Shown piece by piece: positions 9,033 through 17,752 of a stretch of 64,000 nt of DNA. The notes below the pieces were generated by a model. The model had not been told where the DNA came from. It made no database searches and saw only the letters and a program-made list of their open reading frames with translations. The stretch comes from Salinimonas lutimaris. Its GTDB lineage: Bacteria; Pseudomonadota; Gammaproteobacteria; Enterobacterales; Alteromonadaceae. The DNA is taken from contig NZ_CP036536.1 of the NCBI RefSeq assembly GCF_005222225.1, forward strand, positions 2,752,001 through 2,816,000. The letters run 5' to 3'. Both the position numbers and the translations under genes were made by a program. The stretch's first letter is position 1; each line of letters starts with the position of its first letter.

Positions 9033-10334
9033 CTAGGCGCTAAACAAACTGACCAGTTGCTCCAGCCCGAACAGGATCCCGCCTATCAGCCCACCGACCA
9101 GCGTGCCGTTAATACGGACTTTTTGCAGATCTTTACCAATATTAAGCTCAATTTGCTCTGACATCTCCCGTTCATCCCAGTTCTCAATGGTACTGCGGAT
9201 ATGGCCGGTCAGAAAATCACTGGCCTGCGGCGCAACATAGGTGGCTGCACCGGTAATATAACGGTTTACTGACTCTGCCAAAGTGTTGTCATCCAGTATA
9301 CGTTGCCCGGAGTCCTCTAACATTCGGGTAAGATGCTGGCGCAACTGACTATCGTCAGCTCGCAGATCCTGCTGTATGTATATCCGCAGATCATCCAGTA
9401 CCTTACCCAGATAGGTGTGCAGGGTCTGGTTACTGGCTAGCGATTGCTGGAATCCGGCGAGTCTGGCGGCCATATCAGGGTCGTTTTCCACCTTTTGCAG
9501 CATCACCGACACATAATGGTCAAACCGTTTGCGCAGTACATGGTCCGGGTTGTCATTAATATCTTCAATGGTGCTGATAATCGCTTTGGTCGCCACCTGT
9601 GCGCCACGCTCGCTGATCCACTCTGAGGGTAAAAATCTCTCCAGCGTACTATGTTCAGTTTTAAGCCAGCGATGCAGACGCGCAGCAATAAATGCCTGGG
9701 CGCCGGGGCGTTGCAGTAGCCGGGCTGCCTGATTGATGATTTGGTCAAGCACCTGCTGATGCCGGTTTTCCCGGGTCAGTGCCTGTAAAGTGCCGGTGAC
9801 CAGAGGTTTTAAGTCCAGCTTGACCAGAAATTTACGCAGGTTGTCAGCCACCAGATTTAACACCGGCCCGTCACTGAGCATGGTCAGGGCGCCGCCCACG
9901 CTATCTCCCATCACCCGCGCGGCATGCTGACTGTTATTAGCTGATTTCAGCCACAGGGCCATCGTTCTGGCCGGATCGCTTTCACTCACCAGTCGGGCAA
10001 TCGCCTGAGAGTTGAAAAACTTGTCTTTTACAAAACCGGATAAATTAGCTGCAATACTGGCTTTATTGGCAGCCACGATATTCGTGTGGGGAATAGGAAA
10101 GCGTGGCGGAATAGGCTTAAATAAGGCAGTAACCGCAAACCAGTCAGCCAAACCGCCCACCAGCGCCGCCTCACTGATCATTTTCACCAGACCAATCCAG
10201 GTACTGTACGCTTGCGCCACATGCCGGTACTCAATGATCGTTGTAGTAATAAACAAGGCGGCGGCCACTAACAGGCAATACAGGGCCTGTCGTTTAGCCC
10301 GGGCAAGTTGTTCAGGTTTGGTCATCAGGTACAT
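9033..10334 (-). CDS. DUF445 family membrane protein (YjiN-like)
   Basis: Protein of 433 residues with an N-terminal membrane helix (about 17-35), the conserved AALVGGLADWFAVTALF segment near 55-72, and a C-terminal glycine-rich helix (NGTLVGGLIGGILFG). This is the organisation of the DUF445/YjiN family, whose role is not established. An alternative ATG exists at 10325; neither start has a strong ribosome-binding site. The gene is monocistronic, between acpH (convergent) and dkgB. Confidence 0.88.
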   Translation of the reverse strand: MYLMTKPEQLARAKRQALYCLLVAAALFITTTIIEYRHVAQAYSTWIGLVKMISEAALVGGLADWFAVTALFKPIPPRFPIPHTNIVAANKASIAANLSGFVKDKFFNSQAIARLVSESDPARTMALWLKSANNSQHAARVMGDSVGGALTMLSDGPVLNLVADNLRKFLVKLDLKPLVTGTLQALTRENRHQQVLDQIINQAARLLQRPGAQAFIAARLHRWLKTEHSTLERFLPSEWISERGAQVATKAIISTIEDINDNPDHVLRKRFDHYVSVMLQKVENDPDMAARLAGFQQSLASNQTLHTYLGKVLDDLRIYIQQDLRADDSQLRQHLTRMLEDSGQRILDDNTLAESVNRYITGAATYVAPQASDFLTGHIRSTIENWDEREMSEQIELNIGKDLQKVRINGTLVGGLIGGILFGLEQLVSLFSA

Positions 10335-10433
10335 TTAAATGATAGAGAACTGGTAATGAAAGTGTGCCGTAAATAACATGGCTCAGCGAGGAAAACTATG
10401 TAACAGCGCGTATTTGTAGCTGCAAAATTTATT

Positions 10434-10457
10434 AAAAATGCCCGGCGAACCGGGCAT
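10434..10457 (-). terminator. Intrinsic terminator of dkgB
   Basis: AATGCCCGG-CGAA-CCGGGCATT hairpin. On the minus strand it is followed by TTTTTAATAAA. It lies about 20 bases past the dkgB stop. Confidence 0.87.
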
Positions 10458-10476
10458 TGAGTGTAAACACTGAGGG

Positions 10477-11280
10477 TTAGTCCCACTCAGGACCAAAGTC
10501 AGGGTCAACAATACGTTCACCATTGTCCAGATCATCAATCAATGCAATATCATCCGCACTTAGTGAGACTTTTTCAAACTCATAGTTATCCTGAATATGA
10601 TCCGGATTGGTCGATGAAGGAATCGTGTAATACCCTTTGGCTTTCATCCACGCCAACGTAACCTGGGCAGGGCTGGCATCAGATTTTTGCCCAATCGACT
10701 GCAGCGTTTCACTTTTCATTACTTTGCCCACGGCAAATGGCATGTAGGCAGTTACCTTCATTCCCAGCTCTTCTGCACGCTCAGCCACCTTCCGGTTTTG
10801 CATAAACGGATGCAGCTCAATCTGGTTGGTATATATTTCGCCCTCTCCCAGAATTTCTACCGCTTTTTCCATTTGTTCAATGGTAAAGTTAGATACCCCA
10901 ATATGGCGGGTCAGGCCATCTTTTTTAGCCTGAGCCAGGCTATTGAGATACTGCTCCATAGGTACTTTGTCGTCTGGCGACGGCCAGTGGATAAGCAGCA
11001 GATCCACATGGTCAACTTTTAGCTTCGCCAGACTTTCGTGCACACTTTCGATAAAGCTGTCATTGCCAAAATGATCAAACCAGACTTTGGTTGTCAGAAA
11101 GAAGTCTTCGCGTTCAATACCAAATGCCTTAATAGCATCGCCCACATATTCTTCGTTTCCGTAAATCTGCGCTGTATCGATGTGACGAAAACCGGCTTTA
11201 AGACCATCGGTCACTGATTTATACGCGGTGTTATCTTCTAAACGGAATGTACCAATTCCCAGTTGTGGCATGTCTTGCAT
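10477..11280 (-). CDS. dkgB: Aldo/keto reductase, 2,5-diketo-D-gluconate reductase B type
   Basis: NADPH-dependent aldo/keto reductase of 267 residues, the length of E. coli DkgB, which reduces 2,5-diketogluconate and reactive aldehydes such as methylglyoxal. The AKR tetrad is present: Asp in GFRHIDTAQIYGNE with Tyr four residues later, Lys in TTKVW and His in LLIHWPSP. The coenzyme-binding GVSNF and IPSSTN motifs follow. The ATG at 11280 has AGGAG six bases upstream. It is monocistronic with its own terminator. The natural substrate in this organism is not certain. Confidence 0.9.
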   Translation of the reverse strand: MQDMPQLGIGTFRLEDNTAYKSVTDGLKAGFRHIDTAQIYGNEEYVGDAIKAFGIEREDFFLTTKVWFDHFGNDSFIESVHESLAKLKVDHVDLLLIHWPSPDDKVPMEQYLNSLAQAKKDGLTRHIGVSNFTIEQMEKAVEILGEGEIYTNQIELHPFMQNRKVAERAEELGMKVTAYMPFAVGKVMKSETLQSIGQKSDASPAQVTLAWMKAKGYYTIPSSTNPDHIQDNYEFEKVSLSADDIALIDDLDNGERIVDPDFGPEWD

Positions 11281-11440
11281 TATTCACTCCTGTTGTCTGA
11301 TTTACGTCGGTAGAATGCCTGTCGTAGTGCAGCACCTACCTGTTTAACTGATTCGTAACTGGCTACGCCGGCTAACTCTCAACAGATCGGAAAAAGCAGG
11401 TTGAATGCACAGATTTTGCGCTGGATAGCGTCTGCCGGAT

Positions 11441-11469
11441 AAAAAAAAGCCCTGTAATTAACAGGGCTT
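11441..11469 (-). terminator. Intrinsic terminator of the rnm-yciO-scpAB-rluB operon
   Basis: AAGCCCTGT-AATTA-ACAGGGCTT hairpin followed on the minus strand by eight T residues, starting just after the rluB stop. Confidence 0.92.
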
Positions 11470-11475
11470 AGCGTT

Positions 11476-12336
11476 TTATTTTCCTTTGGCCGGAGCCTGC
11501 TTACGTGAACGGTGCTTTTTCACCGAACGACGCATCCGGGTTAACCTGGCGTGATCCAGTTTGCCCTGGCGCACATCCACCAGGCTCTGGGTTTCATCCG
11601 GCAGCTGAACCAGTTTACGCAGGCGGTTAACATCCTCCAGTTTCAGTTCAACCCAGGCGCCCTGCGGCAGACGCTTTTGCAGCTCAACCGGCCCGTAACG
11701 CACTCGCATCAGACGACTGACCTGCACATCCTGAGACTCCCACAACCGGCGTACTTCCCGGTTGCGGCCTTCTGACAATGTCACATTGTACCAGTGGTTC
11801 AAGCTCTCATCGTCATTCGGGCGTGGACGGATAGTGGTAAACTTGGCCACACCATCATCCAGCTCAACCCCTTTTTTCAGAACATTAAGGGTTTTAGGTG
11901 CTACTTCGCCAAATACCCGTACCGCATATTCTCGCTCGACTTCACAGCGTGGGTGCATCAGACGATTAGCCAGCTCACCGTCGTTAGTAAATAACAGCAA
12001 GCCGCTGGTATTAATATCCAGACGACCTACCGCTATCCAGCGTCCGACACGAATAGCCGGCAACCGATCAAATACCGTGTCCCGGCCATCGGGATCGGCA
12101 CGGCTACAGACTTCACCTTCCGGCTTGTTGTACATCAGTACCCGGCAAATAGGCTGCTCGTTCTGACGTGACAGTAAATGCCCGTCAACCCGGATTTGCG
12201 CTTCCGGGGTAACCCGATCGCCCAAAGTGGCAATTGCGCCATCAACCGATACCCGGCCTTGCTCAATCCAGCGCTCCATTTCACGACGTGAGCCTAACCC
12301 CTGGTTAGCCAACACTTTTTGCAATTTTTCACTCAT
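11476..12336 (-). CDS. rluB: 23S rRNA pseudouridine synthase RluB
   Basis: Enzyme of 286 residues that converts uridine 2605 of 23S rRNA to pseudouridine. An S4 RNA-binding domain occupies about 1-60 (QKVLANQGLGSRREMERWI). The RsuA-type catalytic domain follows with the GRLDINTSGLLLFTNDG motif that holds the nucleophilic Asp. The tail is strongly basic (RRSVKKHRSRKQAPAKGK), as in E. coli RluB. It is the last gene of a minus-strand operon after scpB. Confidence 0.96.
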   Translation of the reverse strand: MSEKLQKVLANQGLGSRREMERWIEQGRVSVDGAIATLGDRVTPEAQIRVDGHLLSRQNEQPICRVLMYNKPEGEVCSRADPDGRDTVFDRLPAIRVGRWIAVGRLDINTSGLLLFTNDGELANRLMHPRCEVEREYAVRVFGEVAPKTLNVLKKGVELDDGVAKFTTIRPRPNDDESLNHWYNVTLSEGRNREVRRLWESQDVQVSRLMRVRYGPVELQKRLPQGAWVELKLEDVNRLRKLVQLPDETQSLVDVRQGKLDHARLTRMRRSVKKHRSRKQAPAKGK

Positions 12337-12376
12337 ACGTGCAAATGCTCATTTCTACAGTTATCGTTCGTACGGT

Positions 12377-12967
12377 CTATACATCAGACGGTACCTCTTG
12401 CTCGTCACTCTCCTGCCCGGCATGCTGCGCAGCCAGTTCGGCAAAAGCCTCGGCGCTGGGTAAGCCGGACAGTGACGTTAACGAAAAATAATCCAGAAAT
12501 GCCCGGGTGGTGGCGTATAACGCCGGTTTACCAGGCACTTCTTTGTGACCCACGGTTTTTATCCAGTCCCGTTCAGACAGGGTCTTCATTATATTGCTGC
12601 TCACCGCAACACCCCGAACCTGCTCTATCTCACCGCGGGTTATGGGCTGACGGTAAGCAATGAGTGCCAGTGTTTCGAGCAGTGCGCGCGAATAACGCGG
12701 CGCAGACTCCTGCCATAACACACTAAGCAACGGCCCCAGGCTTTCCTGAGAAACAAACCGATAGCCGCTGGCCACTTCAGTTAGCTGAATGCCCCGTGGC
12801 TGGTAGTCCAGTTGTAACTCTTCAAGCACTTCTTCGAGTTGTTTGTCGGTGACTGCAAAACCGGCCAGTACCGACTCCCGCAAGCGACTTTTGCTGACCG
12901 GTTTATCGGCCACAAATATTGTGGCTTCAACCAGTTGCTTAAGCTGTTCGCGGCTAATCTTCTTCAT
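12377..12967 (-). CDS. scpB: Segregation and condensation protein ScpB
   Basis: Subunit of 196 residues that dimerises and bridges ScpA in the Smc-ScpAB condensin complex. The winged-helix repeats are visible, with ALIAYRQPITRGEIEQVRG in the middle and a DWIKTVG strand afterwards. The open frame extends to 13129, but that part overlaps scpA and is not ScpB-like. I start at the ATG at 12967 (MKKISREQLKQLVEAT, AGG about seven bases upstream), overlapping the scpA stop by 14 bases. An ATG at 12985 is an alternative. An MksBEF or MukBEF system is not visible in the window. Confidence 0.93.
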   Translation of the reverse strand: MKKISREQLKQLVEATIFVADKPVSKSRLRESVLAGFAVTDKQLEEVLEELQLDYQPRGIQLTEVASGYRFVSQESLGPLLSVLWQESAPRYSRALLETLALIAYRQPITRGEIEQVRGVAVSSNIMKTLSERDWIKTVGHKEVPGKPALYATTRAFLDYFSLTSLSGLPSAEAFAELAAQHAGQESDEQEVPSDV

Positions 12968-13775
12968 GCTGACCTGCTTTGACATAAATTCTGGCGTAAG
13001 GCCCGGCCTGTACACATAACAACAGCTGTTCCTTGACCAGCTCCAGAATAGCCAGAAATGATACCACACAACCGGCCCGGCCTTCCTGTATTGTGAACAG
13101 ATTTTCCAGCGGCGTGTAGTCGGTATCATTGACCATGGCCATGATCATCGACATCCGCTCCCGGGTACTCAGCGCTTCTTTAGCTACTGTGTGGTTTTCA
13201 AACGCAGCCGCTCGCTTCATCACCCCGCGAAATGCCTGCACCAACTCATCCAGCGAGACTTCTGCATCCGGCCTGACCGGTGCAGCTGATTCAGCTGGCC
13301 TGACACTGACCGCAAACACATCCCGCTCGATGCGCGGCTGACTGTCCAGGTCTTCTGCTGCTTGTTTAACAACCTCATATTCCTGCAGGCGGCGAATCAA
13401 CTCAGCCCGCGGGTCATCCTCGTCATCGTCTTCGGTTTCTGGCCGGGGTAACAACAAGCGGGATTTTATTTCCGCCAGTAACGCAGCCATCAGCAAATAC
13501 TCTGCCGCCAGCTCCAGTTTCATGGATTTCATCACCTCAACATATTCCATGTACTGAGCGGTAACCTCTGCAATAGGTAAGGTGGTAATATCAAATTTTT
13601 GTTTGCGGATCAGATACAGTAGTAAATCCAGCGGTCCTTCAAAGCTCTCCAGAATCACTTCCAGTGCCTCGGGCGGGATGTACAGATCCCGGGGCTTTTC
13701 TATCAGCGCCTCACCATGAATAAACGCCAGTGGCAAGGGCTGCTGTACCGGCTCAGGACTATGGAACTCACTCAA
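12954..13775 (-). CDS. scpA: Segregation and condensation protein ScpA
   Basis: Kleisin subunit of 273 residues linking the Smc heads. The N-terminal signature FEGPLDLLLYLIRKQKFDI is at about 44-62, with the second helix LAAEYLLMAALLAEIKSRLLLP after it and a C-terminal winged helix. The start codon appears to be TTG (13773-13775), placed ten bases after AGGA and 15 bases beyond the yciO stop; no in-frame ATG is suitably placed. Overlap with scpB implies translational coupling. Confidence 0.93.
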   Translation of the reverse strand: MSEFHSPEPVQQPLPLAFIHGEALIEKPRDLYIPPEALEVILESFEGPLDLLLYLIRKQKFDITTLPIAEVTAQYMEYVEVMKSMKLELAAEYLLMAALLAEIKSRLLLPRPETEDDDEDDPRAELIRRLQEYEVVKQAAEDLDSQPRIERDVFAVSVRPAESAAPVRPDAEVSLDELVQAFRGVMKRAAAFENHTVAKEALSTRERMSMIMAMVNDTDYTPLENLFTIQEGRAGCVVSFLAILELVKEQLLLCVQAGPYARIYVKAGQHEED

Positions 13776-13790
13776 GATGTGGGTGTCCTG

Positions 13791-14411
13791 TTACAAAAAC
13801 GGGCTGACATCACCGCTGCCCTCGCGCAGAATAACCGCCGGACCGTCTGACACATCAACAATCGTAGTGGGCTGCTCACCCAGCGCGCCACCGTCAATAA
13901 TCAGCCCCACCCGCTTTTCCAGCTTACGGCGAATATCATCCGGATCAGACTCGGCCATTTGCTCGCCTGGCAATATCAAAGATGTCGACATCAAAGGCTC
14001 ATTGAGCTCTTCAAGTAGCTTAAGGGCGATGGCGTTATCTGGCACCCGGATCCCAATAGTTTTACGTTTCGGGTTTTGTAGCCGGCGAGGTACTTCACGG
14101 GTGGCTTTTAAAATAAAGGTATACGGCCCGGGCGTGTTGTTTTTGATCTGACGAAACGCCACATTGTCCACCTTGGCATAAATCGATAGCTCTGACATGT
14201 CACGGCAGACCAGGGTAAAGTTATGGTCTTTCCCAATGTCACGTACCTGACACAGCTTATCCAGCGCCTGTTTGTCGTCCATCTGGCAACCAATGGCATA
14301 CCCTGAATCGGTAGGATAAACCACTACCTCCCCCTGACGAATCAGCTCTGCAGCCTGTTTAATCAGGCGCGGCTGTGGTGTTTCCGGATGAATCTGAAAA
14401 AATTGGCTCAT
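13791..14411 (-). CDS. yciO: Sua5/YciO/YrdC family protein YciO
   Basis: Protein of 206 residues in the threonylcarbamoyl-AMP synthase fold family. The N-terminus MSQFFQIHPETPQPRLI closely resembles E. coli YciO. The dsRNA/ATP-binding YPTDSGYAIGC motif is near residue 35. YciO paralogues are not the main t6A enzyme (TsaC) and their role is unsettled. The start at 14411 has AGGA six bases upstream; the longer frame to 14453 overlaps rnm and is not conserved. It begins one base after the rnm stop codon. Confidence 0.92.
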   Translation of the reverse strand: MSQFFQIHPETPQPRLIKQAAELIRQGEVVVYPTDSGYAIGCQMDDKQALDKLCQVRDIGKDHNFTLVCRDMSELSIYAKVDNVAFRQIKNNTPGPYTFILKATREVPRRLQNPKRKTIGIRVPDNAIALKLLEELNEPLMSTSLILPGEQMAESDPDDIRRKLEKRVGLIIDGGALGEQPTTIVDVSDGPAVILREGSGDVSPFL

Positions 14412-14412
14412 G

Positions 14413-15270
14413 CTAAATCCTGTTTGATGGTGTTGTTGATAGCGCCCAGTCATGCCAGACCGGCGTAAGCTGCGAGGCCAGCCCCAGATTTCGTCCCAGT
14501 TCAGTCCAGCGCGACGGAAAATGAAAGTCGGATCCGGCCGATGCCCGTAACTGATGGGTCTGCGCCAGTTCTACAATCAGATCCCGTTTGGTCGGATTCA
14601 GTCCCGGGCTGGCCGCTTCAATGGCATCACCTTTTGCGTCGGCAAATTCAGCCACCAGCCGGCGCAGCCATTTAGCGGTCATATCGTAATGGCCCGGATG
14701 CGCCAGTACAGCCTGGCCGCCAGCTTCATGAATCGCAGCAATGGCTTCGGCCATCGTTGGCCACTGTGCCTTCACTGCAGCTCGCTTTCCTTTACCCAGA
14801 TATTTGCGAAAGGCGGTATTCATCGTTGCCACCTGATAATTATTTACCAGTACGCGGGCAAAGTGCGCGCGGGTCAGCTGACCTTTACCGGCCAGCTTTC
14901 GCGCACGCTCAAGCACGCCGTCATAGCCGCACTTAGTGAGCTTATCGGCAATTTTTTGCGCCCGCTCCTCGCGCCGGTCTGCCTGCGCTTTTAAAAATGT
15001 CTGAAAGGCGGTGTTCTGCCGGTCAACATTTAACCCGACAATGTGAATATCGAAGTTATGCCAGCCGGTAGATACTTCCACGCCATCAATAATGGTCATG
15101 GCACGTTTTTGCTCTGCCTGGCAGGCATGGGCCTCGGTCAGACCGTCGATTGTATCGTGATCAGTAATGGCCAGCACATCGACCTGCATGGTGTGCGCGC
15201 GCAGCACCAGCTCGGTAGGTGAAAGCTGACCGTCGGAAAAAATGGTATGGCTATGGAGGTCTATTTTCAC
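14413..15270 (-). CDS. rnm: RNase AM / PHP-domain 5'-3' exonuclease (YciV/TrpH)
   Basis: PHP-family metallophosphoesterase of 285 residues. In E. coli the enzyme removes nucleotides from the 5' ends of short RNAs and matures 5S, 16S and 23S rRNA. Metal-binding motifs are visible: DLHSHTIFSDG at 4-14, ITDHDTIDG near 35, and the later AVLAHPGHYD and AGSDFHFP. The start is a GTG at 15270. It is transcribed away from the trp operon and leads the operon with yciO, scpA, scpB and rluB, the arrangement seen in enterics. Confidence 0.93.
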   Translation of the reverse strand: MKIDLHSHTIFSDGQLSPTELVLRAHTMQVDVLAITDHDTIDGLTEAHACQAEQKRAMTIIDGVEVSTGWHNFDIHIVGLNVDRQNTAFQTFLKAQADRREERAQKIADKLTKCGYDGVLERARKLAGKGQLTRAHFARVLVNNYQVATMNTAFRKYLGKGKRAAVKAQWPTMAEAIAAIHEAGGQAVLAHPGHYDMTAKWLRRLVAEFADAKGDAIEAASPGLNPTKRDLIVELAQTHQLRASAGSDFHFPSRWTELGRNLGLASQLTPVWHDWALSTTPSNRI

Positions 15271-15305
15271 GGTTTTAACTATTTATGGTTGACACGCGGT
15301 TCAAT

Positions 15306-15334
15306 TTGGTTTCTTCTATGGCTCACACTATACA
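15306..15334 (+). promoter_or_regulatory. Probable trp operon promoter
   Basis: TTGGTT (15306-15311) and TATACA (15329-15334) are separated by 17 bases and lie 53 bases before the leader peptide start. I find no convincing TrpR operator (ACTAGTT-type palindrome) over it, so control may rest mainly on attenuation. Confidence 0.5.
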
Positions 15335-15387
15335 GTTTTTATGGCTTCGATGCCTATCGAAGTTTTAGGAAATAGCGAACTAAACCA

Positions 15388-15453
15388 ATGCAAAGCACCT
15401 TTTTTCAAACAGCGCAAATCAGCGTTATCTGGTGGTGGCACTCCCTGACTTAA
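15388..15453 (+). CDS. trpL: trp operon leader peptide TrpL
   Basis: Twenty-one-codon frame starting ATG CAA AGC with three consecutive tryptophan codons (TGG TGG TGG, residues 15-17) four codons before the end. It sits 98 bases ahead of trpE and just before the antiterminator segment. This is the classic sensor of charged tRNA-Trp: ribosome stalling at the Trp codons favours the antiterminator. No strong ribosome-binding site is visible. Confidence 0.92.
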   Translation: MQSTFFQTAQISVIWWWHSLT

Positions 15454-15525
15454 CGGGCGGTGTGCGTGTTGGTGCGCGTATGATAAACACAAAAAAGGCC
15501 CGTTTTTAAACGGGCCTTTTTTTTT
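15452..15525 (+). terminator. trp attenuator: antiterminator strand and terminator hairpin
   Basis: The terminator is GGCCCGTTT (15497-15505) paired with AAACGGGCC (15508-15516), followed by nine T residues (15517-15525). An upstream AACGGGC at 15452-15458, overlapping the leader stop codon, is complementary to GCCCGTT within the terminator's left arm. It can therefore form the competing antiterminator when a ribosome stalls at the Trp codons. Confidence 0.9.
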
Positions 15526-15551
15526 AAGATTGCAGGTGGAGAAGTGCGACA

Positions 15552-17141
15552 ATGAGCTTAGCAGAACTGGGTGAACACCCGGGTAAAGTAGAAACCGTGA
15601 CGCAACAGGGTAAATATCTGGCCGATCCACTGGCCGCTTTTACTCATCTATGTCAGAACAAACCCAATGCGCTTTTGCTGGAATCAGCAGAAATTGACAG
15701 CAAAGACGACTTGCAAAGCCTGTTGATGGTGGATGCCGCCCTGCGGCTTGAATGCCGGGGTAATCAGGTGACCGTGACCGCGCTGACCGCCAATGGCCGC
15801 TCAGTAATGCCGCTGTTTACTGAACACTGCCCGGCTGGTATCAGTATCGAGACGGTCAGCGACGGACTCCGGTTAACCTGTCAGCCGGCTGATGCCAGTC
15901 TGGACGAAGATGCCCGGCTAAAAGCGGCCAGTGTATTTGATGCATTACGTTTGCTGACCAATCATATTTCAGCCCTGCGCAGCCACCCTCATGCGGTTTT
16001 TTTAGGTGGTGCTTTTGCCTACGACCTGCTGGCCACCTTTGAACAATTGCCGGATGTACCGGAAGGTCAAAATGACTGCCCTGACTATGTGTTTTATCTG
16101 GCTGAGACCATGCTGGCCATTGATCACCAAACCCAGACTACAGAGCTTATCGGCAGTGTGTTTTCCGGCCCGGAAGTGGCCAAAAGCTACTTTGCCGTCT
16201 CCCAGCGTCTGGAACACCTGCAACAGGCGTTAAATAACATGCCGCAAAACAGCGGCCCGGCCAGTGGTGTTGTCGACCACACCGATGTATCGGTAGATAA
16301 ATCCGATGACGAGTTTATGCAGGATGTGAACTATCTTAAAACCCACATTCTGGCCGGTGATATCTTTCAGGTCGTACCGTCGCGTACCTTCTCACTGCCG
16401 TGTCCGTCACCACTAGCCGCCTACGCGCAGCTTAAAAAACAAAACCCCAGCCCGTATATGTTTTATATGCAGGATGCCGACTTCTCTATTTTCGGGGCAT
16501 CGCCGGAATCAGCGCTGAAATATGAAAAGTACAGCAACCAGGTAGAAATTTACCCGATTGCCGGCACCCGCCCACGGGGCAAGCGCGCCGACGGTAGCAT
16601 TGATCATGACCTGGACAGTCGTATAGAGCTGGACCTGCGCGAAGATAACAAAGAAAAGTCAGAGCACATTATGCTGGTTGATCTGGCCCGCAATGATGTG
16701 GCCAAAGTCAGCCGTCCCGGCACACGCTATGTAAAAGATCTGCTAAAAGTCGACCGCTATTCGCATGTGATGCACCTGGTGTCCCGGGTGGTCGGGCAGC
16801 TGCGCGATGATCTGGATGCCCTGCATGCTTATCAGGCCTGTATGAATATGGGCACCCTGGTTGGCGCCCCTAAAGTCAGCGCTGCCACCTTAGTGCGTCA
16901 GGTCGAGCAACAACGCCGCGGCAGCTATGGCGGTGCGGTTGGTTATATCAATGGCAACGGCGACATGGACACCTGTATTGTGATTCGTTCGGCATTTGTT
17001 AAAAATCAGACCGCTTACATTCAGGCCGGGGCCGGCGTGGTGTATGATTCAGATCCGCTGTCAGAGGCTAATGAAACACGTAGTAAAGCGCAGGCTGTTA
17101 TCAGTGCTGTTCAAACCGCCATGCACAAGGAGCAATACTAA
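15552..17141 (+). CDS. trpE: Anthranilate synthase component I
   Basis: Chorismate-using subunit of 529 residues that forms anthranilate with ammonia from TrpG. The regulatory N-terminal part carries the LLESAEI segment around 38-44 involved in tryptophan feedback binding. The chorismate-binding domain shows FQVVPSRTF, the PIAGTRPRG motif, the DLARNDV metal-site region and GAPKVSA near the C-terminus. Length matches enteric TrpE (520). The stop overlaps the trpG start (TAATG), so synthesis of the two subunits is coupled. Confidence 0.97.
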   Translation: MSLAELGEHPGKVETVTQQGKYLADPLAAFTHLCQNKPNALLLESAEIDSKDDLQSLLMVDAALRLECRGNQVTVTALTANGRSVMPLFTEHCPAGISIETVSDGLRLTCQPADASLDEDARLKAASVFDALRLLTNHISALRSHPHAVFLGGAFAYDLLATFEQLPDVPEGQNDCPDYVFYLAETMLAIDHQTQTTELIGSVFSGPEVAKSYFAVSQRLEHLQQALNNMPQNSGPASGVVDHTDVSVDKSDDEFMQDVNYLKTHILAGDIFQVVPSRTFSLPCPSPLAAYAQLKKQNPSPYMFYMQDADFSIFGASPESALKYEKYSNQVEIYPIAGTRPRGKRADGSIDHDLDSRIELDLREDNKEKSEHIMLVDLARNDVAKVSRPGTRYVKDLLKVDRYSHVMHLVSRVVGQLRDDLDALHAYQACMNMGTLVGAPKVSAATLVRQVEQQRRGSYGGAVGYINGNGDMDTCIVIRSAFVKNQTAYIQAGAGVVYDSDPLSEANETRSKAQAVISAVQTAMHKEQY

Positions 17142-17752
17142 TGAGCCAGCCGGTGACCGTCTTTTTACTCGACAATGTTGACTCATTTACCTATAACCTG
17201 GTCGATGAATTGCGGACCATGGATTTAAACATTATTGTTTATCGCAATACAGTAGATGCTGCGCGCCTGAAGGCACGTATGGACGAAGAAGCCCGGCGTG
17301 GCCCGGTCATGCTGATGTTATCTCCAGGTCCGGGCGCCCCTAAAGATGCTGGTTGTATGCCACAGCTGTTGTCTCTGGTACGGGGACAGTATCCGGTGCT
17401 GGGCATTTGTCTGGGCCATCAGGCTATTGTGGACCATTATGGCGGTGAAGTTGGCCGGGCAGAAGAAGTGATGCATGGCAAATCCTCGCTGATTCATCAT
17501 AGCGGCGAAGCGATGTTTGCCAACTTACCACAACCCTTACCGGTAGCCCGTTATCATTCACTGATTGCCACCCGCCTGCCCGAATCACTGACACCTATTG
17601 CAGCATGCGGCGAGACGACCATGGCGGTGCATCACCAGCAGGACAATATGCTGGGCTTTCAGTTTCACCCGGAGTCCATCTTAACCGCTCAGGGCAGCCA
17701 GCTACTGATTCAAAGTATTCGCTTTTTAACTCGAGGATCGCAACATGTATGA
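17141..17752 (+). CDS. trpG: Anthranilate synthase component II (glutamine amidotransferase)
   Basis: Class I glutamine amidotransferase of 203 residues. The oxyanion loop SPGPGAP is near residue 64, the nucleophile Cys is in GICLGHQA, and the His and Glu of the triad are in FQFHPESI. It is a stand-alone TrpG, unlike the TrpGD fusion of E. coli. It overlaps trpE by one base and trpD by eight bases. Confidence 0.96.
   Translation: MSQPVTVFLLDNVDSFTYNLVDELRTMDLNIIVYRNTVDAARLKARMDEEARRGPVMLMLSPGPGAPKDAGCMPQLLSLVRGQYPVLGICLGHQAIVDHYGGEVGRAEEVMHGKSSLIHHSGEAMFANLPQPLPVARYHSLIATRLPESLTPIAACGETTMAVHHQQDNMLGFQFHPESILTAQGSQLLIQSIRFLTRGSQHV

Noticed and set aside
15328..15630. 100-codon minus-strand frame across the trp leader
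   Set aside because: It covers the trp promoter, trpL, attenuator and the trpE start, and has no family resemblance; the plus-strand regulatory reading explains the sequence.
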